From Acidimicrobiales bacterium (lineage in GTDB: Bacteria > Actinomycetota > Acidimicrobiia > Acidimicrobiales > Poriferisodalaceae): a stretch of 58,434 nucleotides of DNA. The position numbers and the translations under genes are program-made. This document shows, piece after piece, positions 8,059-15,858 of the stretch. Below the pieces are notes generated by a model. It did not search any database. It was given only the letters and a program-made list of their open reading frames with translations, and had not been told where the DNA came from. The number at the start of each line of letters is the position of its first letter. Position 1 is the stretch's first letter. The DNA is taken from NCBI GenBank assembly GCA_014239555.1, contig JAAZYR010000012.1, forward strand, positions 1 through 58,434, given 5' to 3'.

Positions 8059-9001
8059 GTGCGTCGCCGAGCGGTCTTGCTTTGTTTGTGTTTGGTGGTG
8101 TCAGCGTGCGGGGGTTCGAGGTCCTCGGAGAAGGAGGCCTTCGAGGAACCAATCGAAGAGCGGCGGGAACAGCAGCAAGAGTCGACGTCAACCACCACCT
8201 TGCCTGCTGTATCTGCGACAACCGTTGCTGCCCCTACTACGACAACGGCGCCATCGGCCACGACCGTTGCATCGACAACGACGACTGCGGCACCATCGAC
8301 GACCGCTGTCTCTTCTAGTAGCACAACCTCACCAAATGCTTCCCAAGATTCAGAACCCCCCACAAGACCTGTAGATAGATATTCCTGCATTATCAACACT
8401 GCCGGCTATTGCGTTTTCACAGGTCAACCCCACTCGAACTTCTTGAAGCCTCACAGCAACATCATCGTCAATCTTGATGGCGCGGAGCTCTTCTCAATTG
8501 ATGAGGCTGTCGCCACAAATTCCGCAGGTGAGATGCTTCAGGCAAGAGGCACCCCTGCTTTCGACGGCGACGAATTGTTAGCGAGCCCTCAGACAGGAAT
8601 GACCAACGACGAAAAGGCTTTCCACCGTGCGATGGCAATCATGTTTGGGATCCGAAATCAACTGATGTACGACATCGAAGATTTAGACAAAGAGACATGG
8701 GACTCCTATTCGGTGCCCCTCGCCGAAAGAGGAATAAAGGAAACAACTTTTACAGACGGCAAGACCCCAAAGGAGAATTTACTACGGCAGAGATGGAATT
8801 TTCGAACTCGCAAAAAAACCTGATGGAAGAGATATCCATCATGACGTCATGAAGTTTTTAGAAGAGTCAGGTCTGTATCTCCTTTGTCATGTGACATCGG
8901 AGGAATTTGCTGAGATGCTCGCCGCCACTCACCCAGAGGGACACGACCCTTGCGAAGAAGCGGGAGTGGTAAACAAAGTTCCTTTTGCCGAAACAGACTA
9001 A
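8059..9001 (+). pseudogene. Thr-rich lipoprotein gene interrupted by an apparent frameshift
   Basis: From GTG 8059 the first frame encodes 254 residues: a signal peptide with lipobox VSAC (Cys17), a long T/A/P/S linker (about 40-95) and a globular region with YSCIINTAGYCVF. It stops at 8821-8823. The +1 frame, however, continues from about 8762 as sensible protein (RIYYGRDGIFELAKKP, then HHDVMKFLEESGLYLLCHV) to TAA at 8999-9001, while the zero frame from about 8770 turns into basic, low-quality sequence. One extra base near 8764-8776, for example in the CCCC run, explains this. It could be a sequencing or assembly error, a recent mutation or, less likely, +1 frameshifting. No family recognised for the globular part; expected location is the outer face of the membrane. 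Confidence 0.7.
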
Positions 9002-9156
9002 ATCGCGGTGGCTCCGATCTACTCTGAGTTGGTCCCAGGACTGCACCGCCTGAGTTTTGAAGCCCCGCCAGTTTGCTCTCTGCGCGGTACCGGCGCGATG
9101 GATACAATCGTGCCGTAACGGCTGAAATTCCTAGCCGATGATGGGGGAGTGCAGCT

Positions 9157-9441
9157 ATGCCTCGATTTGTAATTGAACGAGATATACCCGAGATCGGCTC
9201 TTCGGAGCGTGACCAATTGAGAGGTGCAGCAGCCGCGTCCAATGACGTTTTGGTTGCAATGCGCTCTGAAGGTAAGAACATTGCGTGGGAACAGTCGTAC
9301 GTAGTGCAAGACAAAACGTTCTGCATTTATCACGCCGATGCTCCCGAAATGATCGATGAGCATGCGGAGCGCAGTGGATTCCCCGCTTCCATTGTTACCG
9401 AGGTAAGGGCTCGGATTGATCCCATTACCGCAGAGGGGTAA
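9157..9441 (+). CDS. DUF4242 / SCO4226-like small protein
   Basis: A 94-residue protein with the family's characteristic layout: MPRFVIERDIPEIG at the start, a helix ending in AAAASNDVL, the strand IAWEQSYVVQDKTFCIYHA, and the end GFPASIVTEVRARIDP. The family forms a ferredoxin-like alpha/beta fold; a Streptomyces member (SCO4226) is described as a nickel-binding protein. Whether this one binds metal is not shown. It sits alone between two lipoprotein genes on the same strand, 155 bp after the frameshifted one. Confidence 0.85.
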   Translation: MPRFVIERDIPEIGSSERDQLRGAAAASNDVLVAMRSEGKNIAWEQSYVVQDKTFCIYHADAPEMIDEHAERSGFPASIVTEVRARIDPITAEG

Positions 9442-9669
9442 GGGTTCGCTGAGCATTTCGTTGACTGACGCCTACATTCGCACGTCAACTTCTGTATAGC
9501 GCCCAACAAAAACTAATTAAACAGATCCCAGGTCGCCCCGTCGCTTGACTCTGAGAGTTGCGACCTCGTCCGTAGTGAGATTCCCCAAGCACCATTGTTG
9601 TGGGCTGCCTTGGGTTGGACCAGCAGATACTCTCAGGGGTTCGGGACTAGCTCGTGCAAGGAAGTGGCT

Positions 9670-10233
9670 GTGCGTTCTCTTTGGATGTTTTGTGTGGCGG
9701 CCGTGTTGGCCGTGTCCTGCGGTTCTGGTTCAGAAAATGCTGCACCAACGACGACTATTGCATCAACCACGACGACTATTGCGCCAACAACGACTATTGC
9801 GCCAACAACGACTATTGCGCCAACGACGACCGTTGCGCCAACGACGACCATTGCGCCAACGACGACCGTTGCGCCAACGACGACCGTACCGGCGGGACCT
9901 CTCGGAGAAGTCGAAATTCTTGTGGCGCCCGACGGGGGGTTCTTGGCGTCGGTGCCTAGCTCTGGGTTGTGGACGATGAATGTTGCGGGGGCGAATTGGG
10001 CTGGGCCTCCGGTCTACGTGTTGATATGTACCGCGACTGACTTGACCATTTTGACGAGAACTGGCACCTCTACCTGTGACCTGAGCAACCTCAAAGTTGG
10101 CATGCCAGCTGACGGCGCCTTTTCGTTATCTTTCGACCTTCGCGTCCCCGACGACGGCCTGTGTATAGCGGCAGGTGATCAGGGTCAGGTTGAAGCTGGA
10201 GGTGCCTGTATTTCAGTAGAAATAACGGATTAG
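9670..10233 (+). CDS. Thr-rich lipoprotein with neocarzinostatin-like domain
   Basis: Start chosen at GTG 9670 (preceded by AAGGAAG), giving a 187-residue lipoprotein with signal peptide and lipobox AVSC; an ATG 75 bases upstream would add an unlikely extension. After the lipid-linked Cys comes a linker of 6-residue APTTT(I/V) repeats, probably an extended, possibly glycosylated, spacer. The remaining 110 residues form a beta-rich domain with two Cys pairs (around ICTATD/TCDLS and LCIAAG/ACISV). The order VAGANW, VYVLIC, DGAFSLSFDLRV, GACISVEI resembles the neocarzinostatin/macromomycin fold, but this is my reading without an alignment. Surface ligand-binding role possible; function unknown. 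Confidence 0.75.
   Translation: MRSLWMFCVAAVLAVSCGSGSENAAPTTTIASTTTTIAPTTTIAPTTTIAPTTTVAPTTTIAPTTTVAPTTTVPAGPLGEVEILVAPDGGFLASVPSSGLWTMNVAGANWAGPPVYVLICTATDLTILTRTGTSTCDLSNLKVGMPADGAFSLSFDLRVPDDGLCIAAGDQGQVEAGGACISVEITD
9742..9888 (+). repeat. 18-bp in-frame repeat coding APTTT(I/V)
   Basis: About seven to eight degenerate copies of an 18-base unit such as GCGCCAACGACGACCGTT encode the linker of the lipoprotein. The unit preserves frame. Such Thr/Pro linkers are common after the lipobox in actinobacterial lipoproteins. A less regular version occurs in the lipoprotein gene at 8059. Confidence 0.9.
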
Positions 10234-10478
10234 TCAGTGGCTCCACTAGCAACAGTTCTAGTTGAGGGCAGCTAGCGAGTAGCTCGTCGTAGTTGAGGAA
10301 CGCGAACAAACCAATAAGACCGGCGCGTGAACGTTGATGAACGTTCAACGGGGCATGAGACAACCCGCGAATCCAACCCCTCGATTTATTTCTTGGCCAA
10401 CTATGCGAGTCCTATTTAGTCGTGGCGCTATCGTGGCACCGTCAGGGGAGGGGTCCCCGGCGATGCTAGGGGGCAGCG

Positions 10479-12188
10479 GTGAGCGATCTGATTATTCGTG
10501 GCGGAACAGTAATTGACGGGACCGGGCAGGCTGGTGTGCGGGCTGACGTCATGATCCAAGATGGATTGGTTACTGAGATCGGCAGTTTTAACGGTCGCCG
10601 AGCAGACCGAGAAATTGATGCAGAAGGGCATGTGGTGAGCCCAGGGTTCGTCGACGTCCACACCCATATGGATGCCCAGATCGCGTGGGACCCTCTCGGT
10701 GAAAGCTCATGCTTCCATGGAGTGACTACAGCAGTTATGGGTAATTGTGGCTTCACTTTGGCCCCGGTACGCGGCAACGAACGGCATCTCGTAGTCCGAA
10801 ATCTCGAACGCGCCGAAGATATTTCTGCGGACGCAATGGCTGCCGGTATCGACTGGTCGTGGGAGACCTATCCGGAATATCTTGACTTCGTTGATCGAAC
10901 ACCAAAAGGCATCAACTATGCCGGGTATGTCGGTCACTCAGCCCTTCGCACTTGGGCTATGGGCGAGCGAGCTTTTGAGCAAGAAGCCGACGATGACGAC
11001 CTTGCCCGCATGGTGGGTCAACTGCGCGACTCCATTCAAGCTGGCGCCATGGGCTTTACGACCTCAATCTCAGTGAACCACGCGACATCAGATGATCGCC
11101 CAGTTGCCAGTCGGATGGCCGGATGGAACGAGATCGACGTGCTCGTTTCGGAGATGGGACGAATGGGCGCAGGAATCTTCGAGCTAGCTCATCATCATCA
11201 CCTTCGATCAAGCGATCCCGAAAAGCGTGAGGCTTACATCAGCCGTCTCGTCGACTTGGCAATCCGAACAGGAGTACCGGTCACCTACGGCATGTTGGCG
11301 ACAAACCAAGGCGACAATGGTTGGAAACCGGTAGTTGAACTTTTGGACCGAATCAACAACGGCGGCGGCCGGTCATGGGCTCAGGTGCATACCCGATATT
11401 TCGGAGTTTTGCTGTCCTTCGCAACGAGGCTCCCGTTTGATTCGCTGCCGGTATGGGCCGAATTGAGAACCCGCTCCCTGGAAGAGCAAAAGGCGGCTCT
11501 CCTGGATCCAGCTACTCGAACCCGACTGATCGAAGAGGCAGTTCACGGTGACTACGGACGTTCGATAGGCGCCGAAGCTCGGAAGCCTGAATGGGAACAC
11601 ATCTACCCAATGGAAAACTCAGCGCTTCCACCTTTTAAGTCCATCGCCGATCTTGCATCTGAACGCAATGCAACCCCGATGGAAGTCTTCTTAGATGTAG
11701 CGCTTGCACACGATCTCGATATTTTCTTCATTCAAGCTGCAGCGAACCAGGACCAAGACGTGGTCCTGGAGTTGATGCGTCACCCATACTCCATCCCAAC
11801 CTTCAGCGATAGTGGCGCCCACGTCACGCAGATCATGGACTCCTCCTTGCAAAGCCACATGCTCGGTCACTGGGTACGTAATCAGGGTGCATTTAGCCTG
11901 GAAGAGGCCGTGCATCGAATGACCCAAGTCCCCGCGAGGGCCTGGGGCTTCGATGACCGTGGGGTGCTAGCCGAAGGTAAGGCCGCAGATATAAACGTAT
12001 TCGACCCTAAGACAGTCGCTCCTAACCTGCCTGAGTTGCGCCACGATCTTCCAAGTGGGGCGCCGCGCCTTCGTCAGACTGCAACAGGATTCAGAGCCAC
12101 CATCGTGAACGGCGAAGTATTGGTGGAAGACGGTGAGACGACTGGTCTGACTCCAGGCAGTCTCTTACGAGGTCCGCTGGCGCGCTGA
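10479..12188 (+). CDS. Amidohydrolase of the N-acyl-D-amino-acid deacylase (D-aminoacylase) family
   Basis: A 569-residue zinc amidohydrolase that would hydrolyse an N-acyl or amide bond. GTG start at 10479, with TAGGGGG just upstream. The N-terminal beta-sandwich begins LIIRGGTVIDGTG; then metal ligands His61-Thr-His63 (PGFVDVHTHMD), Cys90 in GNCGF (the bridging Cys of this family), YVGHSALR, and near residue 440 FSDSGAH with the catalytic Asp. The C-terminus returns to the sandwich (GKAADINVFD, FRATIVNGEVLVEDG). Members act on N-acyl-D-amino acids, and many marine relatives have untested substrates. It is followed by a 225-bp gap with no gene. Confidence 0.92.
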   Translation: MSDLIIRGGTVIDGTGQAGVRADVMIQDGLVTEIGSFNGRRADREIDAEGHVVSPGFVDVHTHMDAQIAWDPLGESSCFHGVTTAVMGNCGFTLAPVRGNERHLVVRNLERAEDISADAMAAGIDWSWETYPEYLDFVDRTPKGINYAGYVGHSALRTWAMGERAFEQEADDDDLARMVGQLRDSIQAGAMGFTTSISVNHATSDDRPVASRMAGWNEIDVLVSEMGRMGAGIFELAHHHHLRSSDPEKREAYISRLVDLAIRTGVPVTYGMLATNQGDNGWKPVVELLDRINNGGGRSWAQVHTRYFGVLLSFATRLPFDSLPVWAELRTRSLEEQKAALLDPATRTRLIEEAVHGDYGRSIGAEARKPEWEHIYPMENSALPPFKSIADLASERNATPMEVFLDVALAHDLDIFFIQAAANQDQDVVLELMRHPYSIPTFSDSGAHVTQIMDSSLQSHMLGHWVRNQGAFSLEEAVHRMTQVPARAWGFDDRGVLAEGKAADINVFDPKTVAPNLPELRHDLPSGAPRLRQTATGFRATIVNGEVLVEDGETTGLTPGSLLRGPLAR

Positions 12189-12413
12189 ACGCTATATCGA
12201 TCAGTTCATTTAACAGCTGGCACCTTTCGCGGCTCACAGACTCGTTTTTGAACCACGGCAAAGGCGCTTCACAGTTGCAAAAAGTTGGTACCACAGAGAG
12301 ATCTTTGATCTGGTGACACAGCCCCTCAAAAATTAAACATTGCTGCTACACCCGCCGGGTTCAGATCAACGAAGCCGAGAATCGGGTGAATTCACCGAAC
12401 TTGGAGGATAAAA

Positions 12414-14519
12414 CTACGCATTTAGCCTGTCGCGTGCCGCGGCTGGAGACTCAGCCGCAGCACCTCGCTCGACTGCCTCTTTGCGATTTGGTTTGATGGC
12501 CACCCCTACCGCACCGGGAGAAGGGTTTTGATCGGCGAAGTACATCGCAATTTTTTGGCGTTTAGCGAACTTGCCTCCGTTCAGGTCAAGTTCTCGCCGG
12601 TTGGTTCCTTTGGAAGGTTCGACGGTCCGATCGTTGACGAATTCGAGATCCCACCACCACTTCTTCAACAGATTGATAGAACCATTCCCAACTCGATCAT
12701 CCCAGCGAGCGATACTGCCGCGCAGAAACGGAAGATGGATCGCAGCCCACAACCACATCCGTTGAGACAGTAAACCTTCGGTGTTATAGGGACAGGTCTT
12801 CATGCACCGCCCGCACGCGGAACCCTTCAGATTACCCAGCCGATATTTGGCGCATTTCTCCGCGTCCGGTTTCCACATCTCATAACCGTTGAACATGACC
12901 TTGTCCCCGAAGCTGATTGCGCCGCACGGGCACTCTCGGGCGCACTTGGTGCACTTTTGGCAAAAATCCTGGAGGCCGAAGTCGATGTGACGGTCGGCGG
13001 TCACAGGCATGTCCGTCGTGACCACCACCGACTTGAACCGGGGGCCAACAAATGGATTCAAGACCAGCTCACCGATTCGACTTAACTCTCCGAGACCAGC
13101 ATTGAGCACTAGCGGTATGTGGAGGACGTGTGAGAGAGCATTGGTCTGACTGCGGGCTGACCAGCCGAGACCCCGTAGGTGCTCTGCAATGACACCTGCT
13201 ATCTCGGCGCCTCTCATGTAAGCCCGCATCGACTGAGCACCAGAAATCCAGTCGTCACCTGAGGCGCCCTCCATGGTTTCGTAGCCTTGATCAAGAAGGA
13301 TGACTATCGCGTTTTGATGGTAGGGATCGATCGGTTCGCCATGAGCGTCGTGCGAATACCACGCATGCCGAGGAATCGGACAGATCCCGACCATGTCCCC
13401 GCCGAGAAAATGGGCTAATGCCTTAACAGCTGATGCGTTGACGTTGGGATCTTCAGTGCCGTGGGCCGCCTCCGTGGCGACCGGCCCGTCTTGGTGCGGG
13501 ACCATAGAACGAATCATTGACACGTAAGCCTGCGCGGACGGAGTTTTGGTAGCGAAGACTTTGCGATCCTCGACAAACTTGGCCCCCAAGTCTCCATGTA
13601 TGGGACGGTCAAAGAAACTTGCCCGTTGAGGCACTCTCGGGATCTCCTCATCGATTACTAAAGTGGTTGCGGCGTCAACCCGCTGGATGCGTTCCATGGG
13701 GTAGCTACCCATGTGCAGAGGACGATGCTCCCCTCGCAGCCTGCCCCACCCGGGTCTGGTGCCGTCGAACCCTAACCACCACCGGGGCCCGTGAGAGCGA
13801 ATGCGATCGCCCCAAGAACGAGGGGCCAACGGACCTTGCGGTGTCGCCTCGAGGTCAGTAGTCACGACCCCGATTCCAAAGCCGCGTTTCGACCAGGGGT
13901 TACGGAGCTCATCGTCGGAAATTTCCACGAGACCAGCTTGTAAAGCAACACGTCCCAAATTCAGGTCACTGGCCTGGGCAGTGTGCGCAGTGGCGTCGTA
14001 CCCCAGATTGCGGATGTATCCAGCGGTGATCACTGCTAGCTCCGCGGCCCTCAGATCTGCGGCCGCTTGCTGGCTCCCCACTAGCCAGTCGTCGCCGGGG
14101 CGGCCCGGTTCGACGCCGTGGGCAAAATCGATGAGCACGACCACAGCCCAACGATGGGTGGCCATTTCGGCAGTGGAGCTACTGAACCATGCATCACTGG
14201 GTACGAGACAGGTAGCGGCAGCGTCAGCATCAAGGAAATAGCAGCCGGCAGTGAGGTTCGCCGAAACCTCATCAGGCCCACCCGGAATAGGTGCCCGTTC
14301 CGCAGCAGGTTCTCCCCGGCGCGCAGCATCGAAAAGCTTTTGGTACCGGGCTAAGCCGTTCACTACTGACTGTGGGCCGGGAGCCGACTTTTCGCGGGGT
14401 AGACCCGGAATCAACCCGGGCCACTCATCTAGGTGCGCTTCGGGAGCGAGACGGGGAAGCCGTTCCGCGCAATGTGGTCCGAGATGAACTGGTCGTCGCT
14501 TATTACTAAAAAGTCGCAT
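12414..14519 (-). CDS. Reductive dehalogenase-like corrinoid/iron-sulfur protein with internal duplication
   Basis: A 701-residue protein without a Tat signal, so predicted cytoplasmic. The C-terminal part holds two 4Fe-4S motifs: CQKCTKCARECP (Cys520, 523, 526, 530) and Cys556 plus CGRCMKTCP (Cys569, 572, 576), as in RdhA and QueG proteins. Residues about 142-222 and 421-503 are clearly similar to each other (GDDWLVGSQQ/GDDWISGAQS, RNLGYDA/RGLGWSA, GVVTTDL/VVVTTDM), showing a duplicated nitroreductase-fold module. In the respiration-independent dehalogenase NpRdhA an N-terminal degenerate copy of the B12 domain is known, and the same arrangement seems present here. Expected reaction: cobalamin-dependent removal of halide. 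Electron donor and cobalamin riboswitch not seen. A ring-reducing relative with another substrate is possible. Confidence 0.85.
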   Translation of the reverse strand: MRLFSNKRRPVHLGPHCAERLPRLAPEAHLDEWPGLIPGLPREKSAPGPQSVVNGLARYQKLFDAARRGEPAAERAPIPGGPDEVSANLTAGCYFLDADAAATCLVPSDAWFSSSTAEMATHRWAVVVLIDFAHGVEPGRPGDDWLVGSQQAAADLRAAELAVITAGYIRNLGYDATAHTAQASDLNLGRVALQAGLVEISDDELRNPWSKRGFGIGVVTTDLEATPQGPLAPRSWGDRIRSHGPRWWLGFDGTRPGWGRLRGEHRPLHMGSYPMERIQRVDAATTLVIDEEIPRVPQRASFFDRPIHGDLGAKFVEDRKVFATKTPSAQAYVSMIRSMVPHQDGPVATEAAHGTEDPNVNASAVKALAHFLGGDMVGICPIPRHAWYSHDAHGEPIDPYHQNAIVILLDQGYETMEGASGDDWISGAQSMRAYMRGAEIAGVIAEHLRGLGWSARSQTNALSHVLHIPLVLNAGLGELSRIGELVLNPFVGPRFKSVVVTTDMPVTADRHIDFGLQDFCQKCTKCARECPCGAISFGDKVMFNGYEMWKPDAEKCAKYRLGNLKGSACGRCMKTCPYNTEGLLSQRMWLWAAIHLPFLRGSIARWDDRVGNGSINLLKKWWWDLEFVNDRTVEPSKGTNRRELDLNGGKFAKRQKIAMYFADQNPSPGAVGVAIKPNRKEAVERGAAAESPAAARDRLNA

Positions 14520-14564
14520 GGTCCCCAGAAGTGAAGTTACTCCTTCACGACAACTGATGAATCT

Positions 14565-14960
14565 TTAACGGCGAGGTGTCACCGCGGCCGTGATTTCAAC
14601 TTCAATATCTCCGACCACCAGCGGCGCTCCCACCGTGGTCCGACACGGATACGGTGCCTCGAACACGTCAAGGAACACCTCGTTCCACAAAGCGAAATCG
14701 TCAACATTGGTGAGTTGAGCGTTCACTTTCACAACATGATCGAGAGAAAGACCAAAATCTTCGAGAATTAAACCAAAGTTTTCTAAGGTCACACGGGCTT
14801 GAGTTGCGAGGTCGCCATTGCTCACTTCGAACGTGTCCAAATCAATGGCGGTCATGCCGCTGAATAGGTACAAATCGCCGACCTGAATGGCAGTCGAGTT
14901 TTTGATATTGAATTTTTCCAAAGCGGCTGACGCCGAAGCTGATGAATGAACCGTTGTCAT
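14565..14960 (-). CDS. RidA/YjgF-family protein
   Basis: About 131 residues from ATG 14960 (an ATG at 15002 would add 14 residues; neither has a good ribosome site). The family trimer hydrolyses reactive enamines/imines or related intermediates. Visible motifs: VGDLYLFSGM, the helix ATQARVTLENFGLILEDFG, VVKVNAQLTNVDDFALWNEVF, and PYPCRTTVGA containing the conserved Arg that binds the substrate carboxylate; the end VEIEITAAV-like strand is present. It lies 45 bp upstream of the dehalogenase-like gene on the same strand and is probably cotranscribed, which suggests it works on a product or side product of that pathway. Confidence 0.88.
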   Translation of the reverse strand: MTTVHSSASASAALEKFNIKNSTAIQVGDLYLFSGMTAIDLDTFEVSNGDLATQARVTLENFGLILEDFGLSLDHVVKVNAQLTNVDDFALWNEVFLDVFEAPYPCRTTVGAPLVVGDIEVEITAAVTPRR

Positions 14961-15081
14961 GATCGACACAATAGGCGGAGGTAACTTACCCCCGACGAAC
15001 ATGTGTCCACGAAATAGCTCCGGAAGTGAAACTGCGATGTTCAGGGTTAAGTGTCCAAGTGGTTAAACCGAAAGTGAAACA

Positions 15082-15588
15082 GTGAACAAATACAAGCATG
15101 GCGAGGAAAACGACCGCAGCACCGAATGGGATCTACTCAGGCAATCACACCTTGTCGCCGCCGACAACCGACCTGCCTCGTCGGCCGGCGGGGTTCACCA
15201 CTTAGCTCTGCTGAGTTCCGACGTGGAACGCACGATCGACTTTTACCAGGGAGTTCTCGAATTCCCGCTCACTGAACTGTTTGAAAATCGCGACTATCGA
15301 GGCTCGACTCATTTCTTTTTCGACGTTGGAAACGGTAACGCGCTGGCGTTTTTCGACTTCCCCGGTCTGAACCTCGACCCATATTCTGAAGTATTGGGAT
15401 CGATGCATCACCTGGCTATCTCTGTGACACGAGACCAGCAAACTCACCTACGTTCGAAACTAGAAACGGCTGGTGTTGAGATCACCTTTGAGCACGCGAA
15501 CTCGATTTACTTCAACGGGCCCGATGGCGAACGCTTGGAACTACTCGCTGATTCGTTGGGCGAAATGAATGGTAAACCGGTTCTGTAA
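15082..15588 (+). CDS. VOC-family (glyoxalase/bleomycin-resistance fold) protein
   Basis: A 168-residue vicinal-oxygen-chelate protein from GTG 15082. After a polar 35-residue N-terminus come two beta-alpha-beta modules: GVHHLALLSSDVERTIDFYQ, with the first metal His, and SMHHLAISV, with YFNGPDGERLELL giving the usual Glu ligand. Family members bind a divalent metal and catalyse isomerisation, epimerisation, lyase or dioxygenase steps. It is divergent from the RidA gene and 58 bp before the amidase pair. A paralogue of similar length lies at 19052-19591. Substrate unknown. Confidence 0.88.
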   Translation: MNKYKHGEENDRSTEWDLLRQSHLVAADNRPASSAGGVHHLALLSSDVERTIDFYQGVLEFPLTELFENRDYRGSTHFFFDVGNGNALAFFDFPGLNLDPYSEVLGSMHHLAISVTRDQQTHLRSKLETAGVEITFEHANSIYFNGPDGERLELLADSLGEMNGKPVL

Positions 15589-15646
15589 TCGCGCTTCAAA
15601 CCTGATGTTGTCGCAGCGGTTAGGTGTTCGGTCATAAGGTGGCATC

Positions 15647-15856
15647 ATGGCTGATCCACAAGACCCCTCCAGTTCTGATTCTTTGGCTGAAATCCAAACA
15701 ATGCTTGGCATCGCAGGAATCGAACCGACGGGGGCGGACCTTGCCGCGCTGGGGCGAATCTTCCCCGCATTGAGACGAAAAGTCGACCGGATGTATGACG
15801 TTGACACCGGCGACGGGTTAACCGCCGCGGTCTTTCGAACAGAGTCGGATTCCTGA
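15647..15856 (+). CDS. Small amidase-associated subunit (AtzG/GatC-like)
   Basis: A 69-residue acidic protein ending two bases before the amidase GTG start, so surely translated with it. It has the pattern of small partners of AS-family amidases: an amphipathic helix (AEIQTMLGIAG), LAALGRIFPALRRKVDRMYDV, and a tail with AAVFRTE. AtzG, the partner of the biuret-pathway amidase AtzE, has a similar size, and GatC is the tRNA amidotransferase equivalent. Expected role: stabilise the amidase by wrapping around it. Identification rests on context and helix pattern, not on a strong motif. Confidence 0.7.
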   Translation: MADPQDPSSSDSLAEIQTMLGIAGIEPTGADLAALGRIFPALRRKVDRMYDVDTGDGLTAAVFRTESDS

Positions 15857-15858
15857 TC

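Noticed and set aside
8821..8841. Stop TGA at 8821 as a second selenocysteine codon
   Set aside because: The same frame meets another TGA within a few codons (TGG AAG AGA TAT CCA TCA TGA), and the good coding sense lies in the +1 frame.
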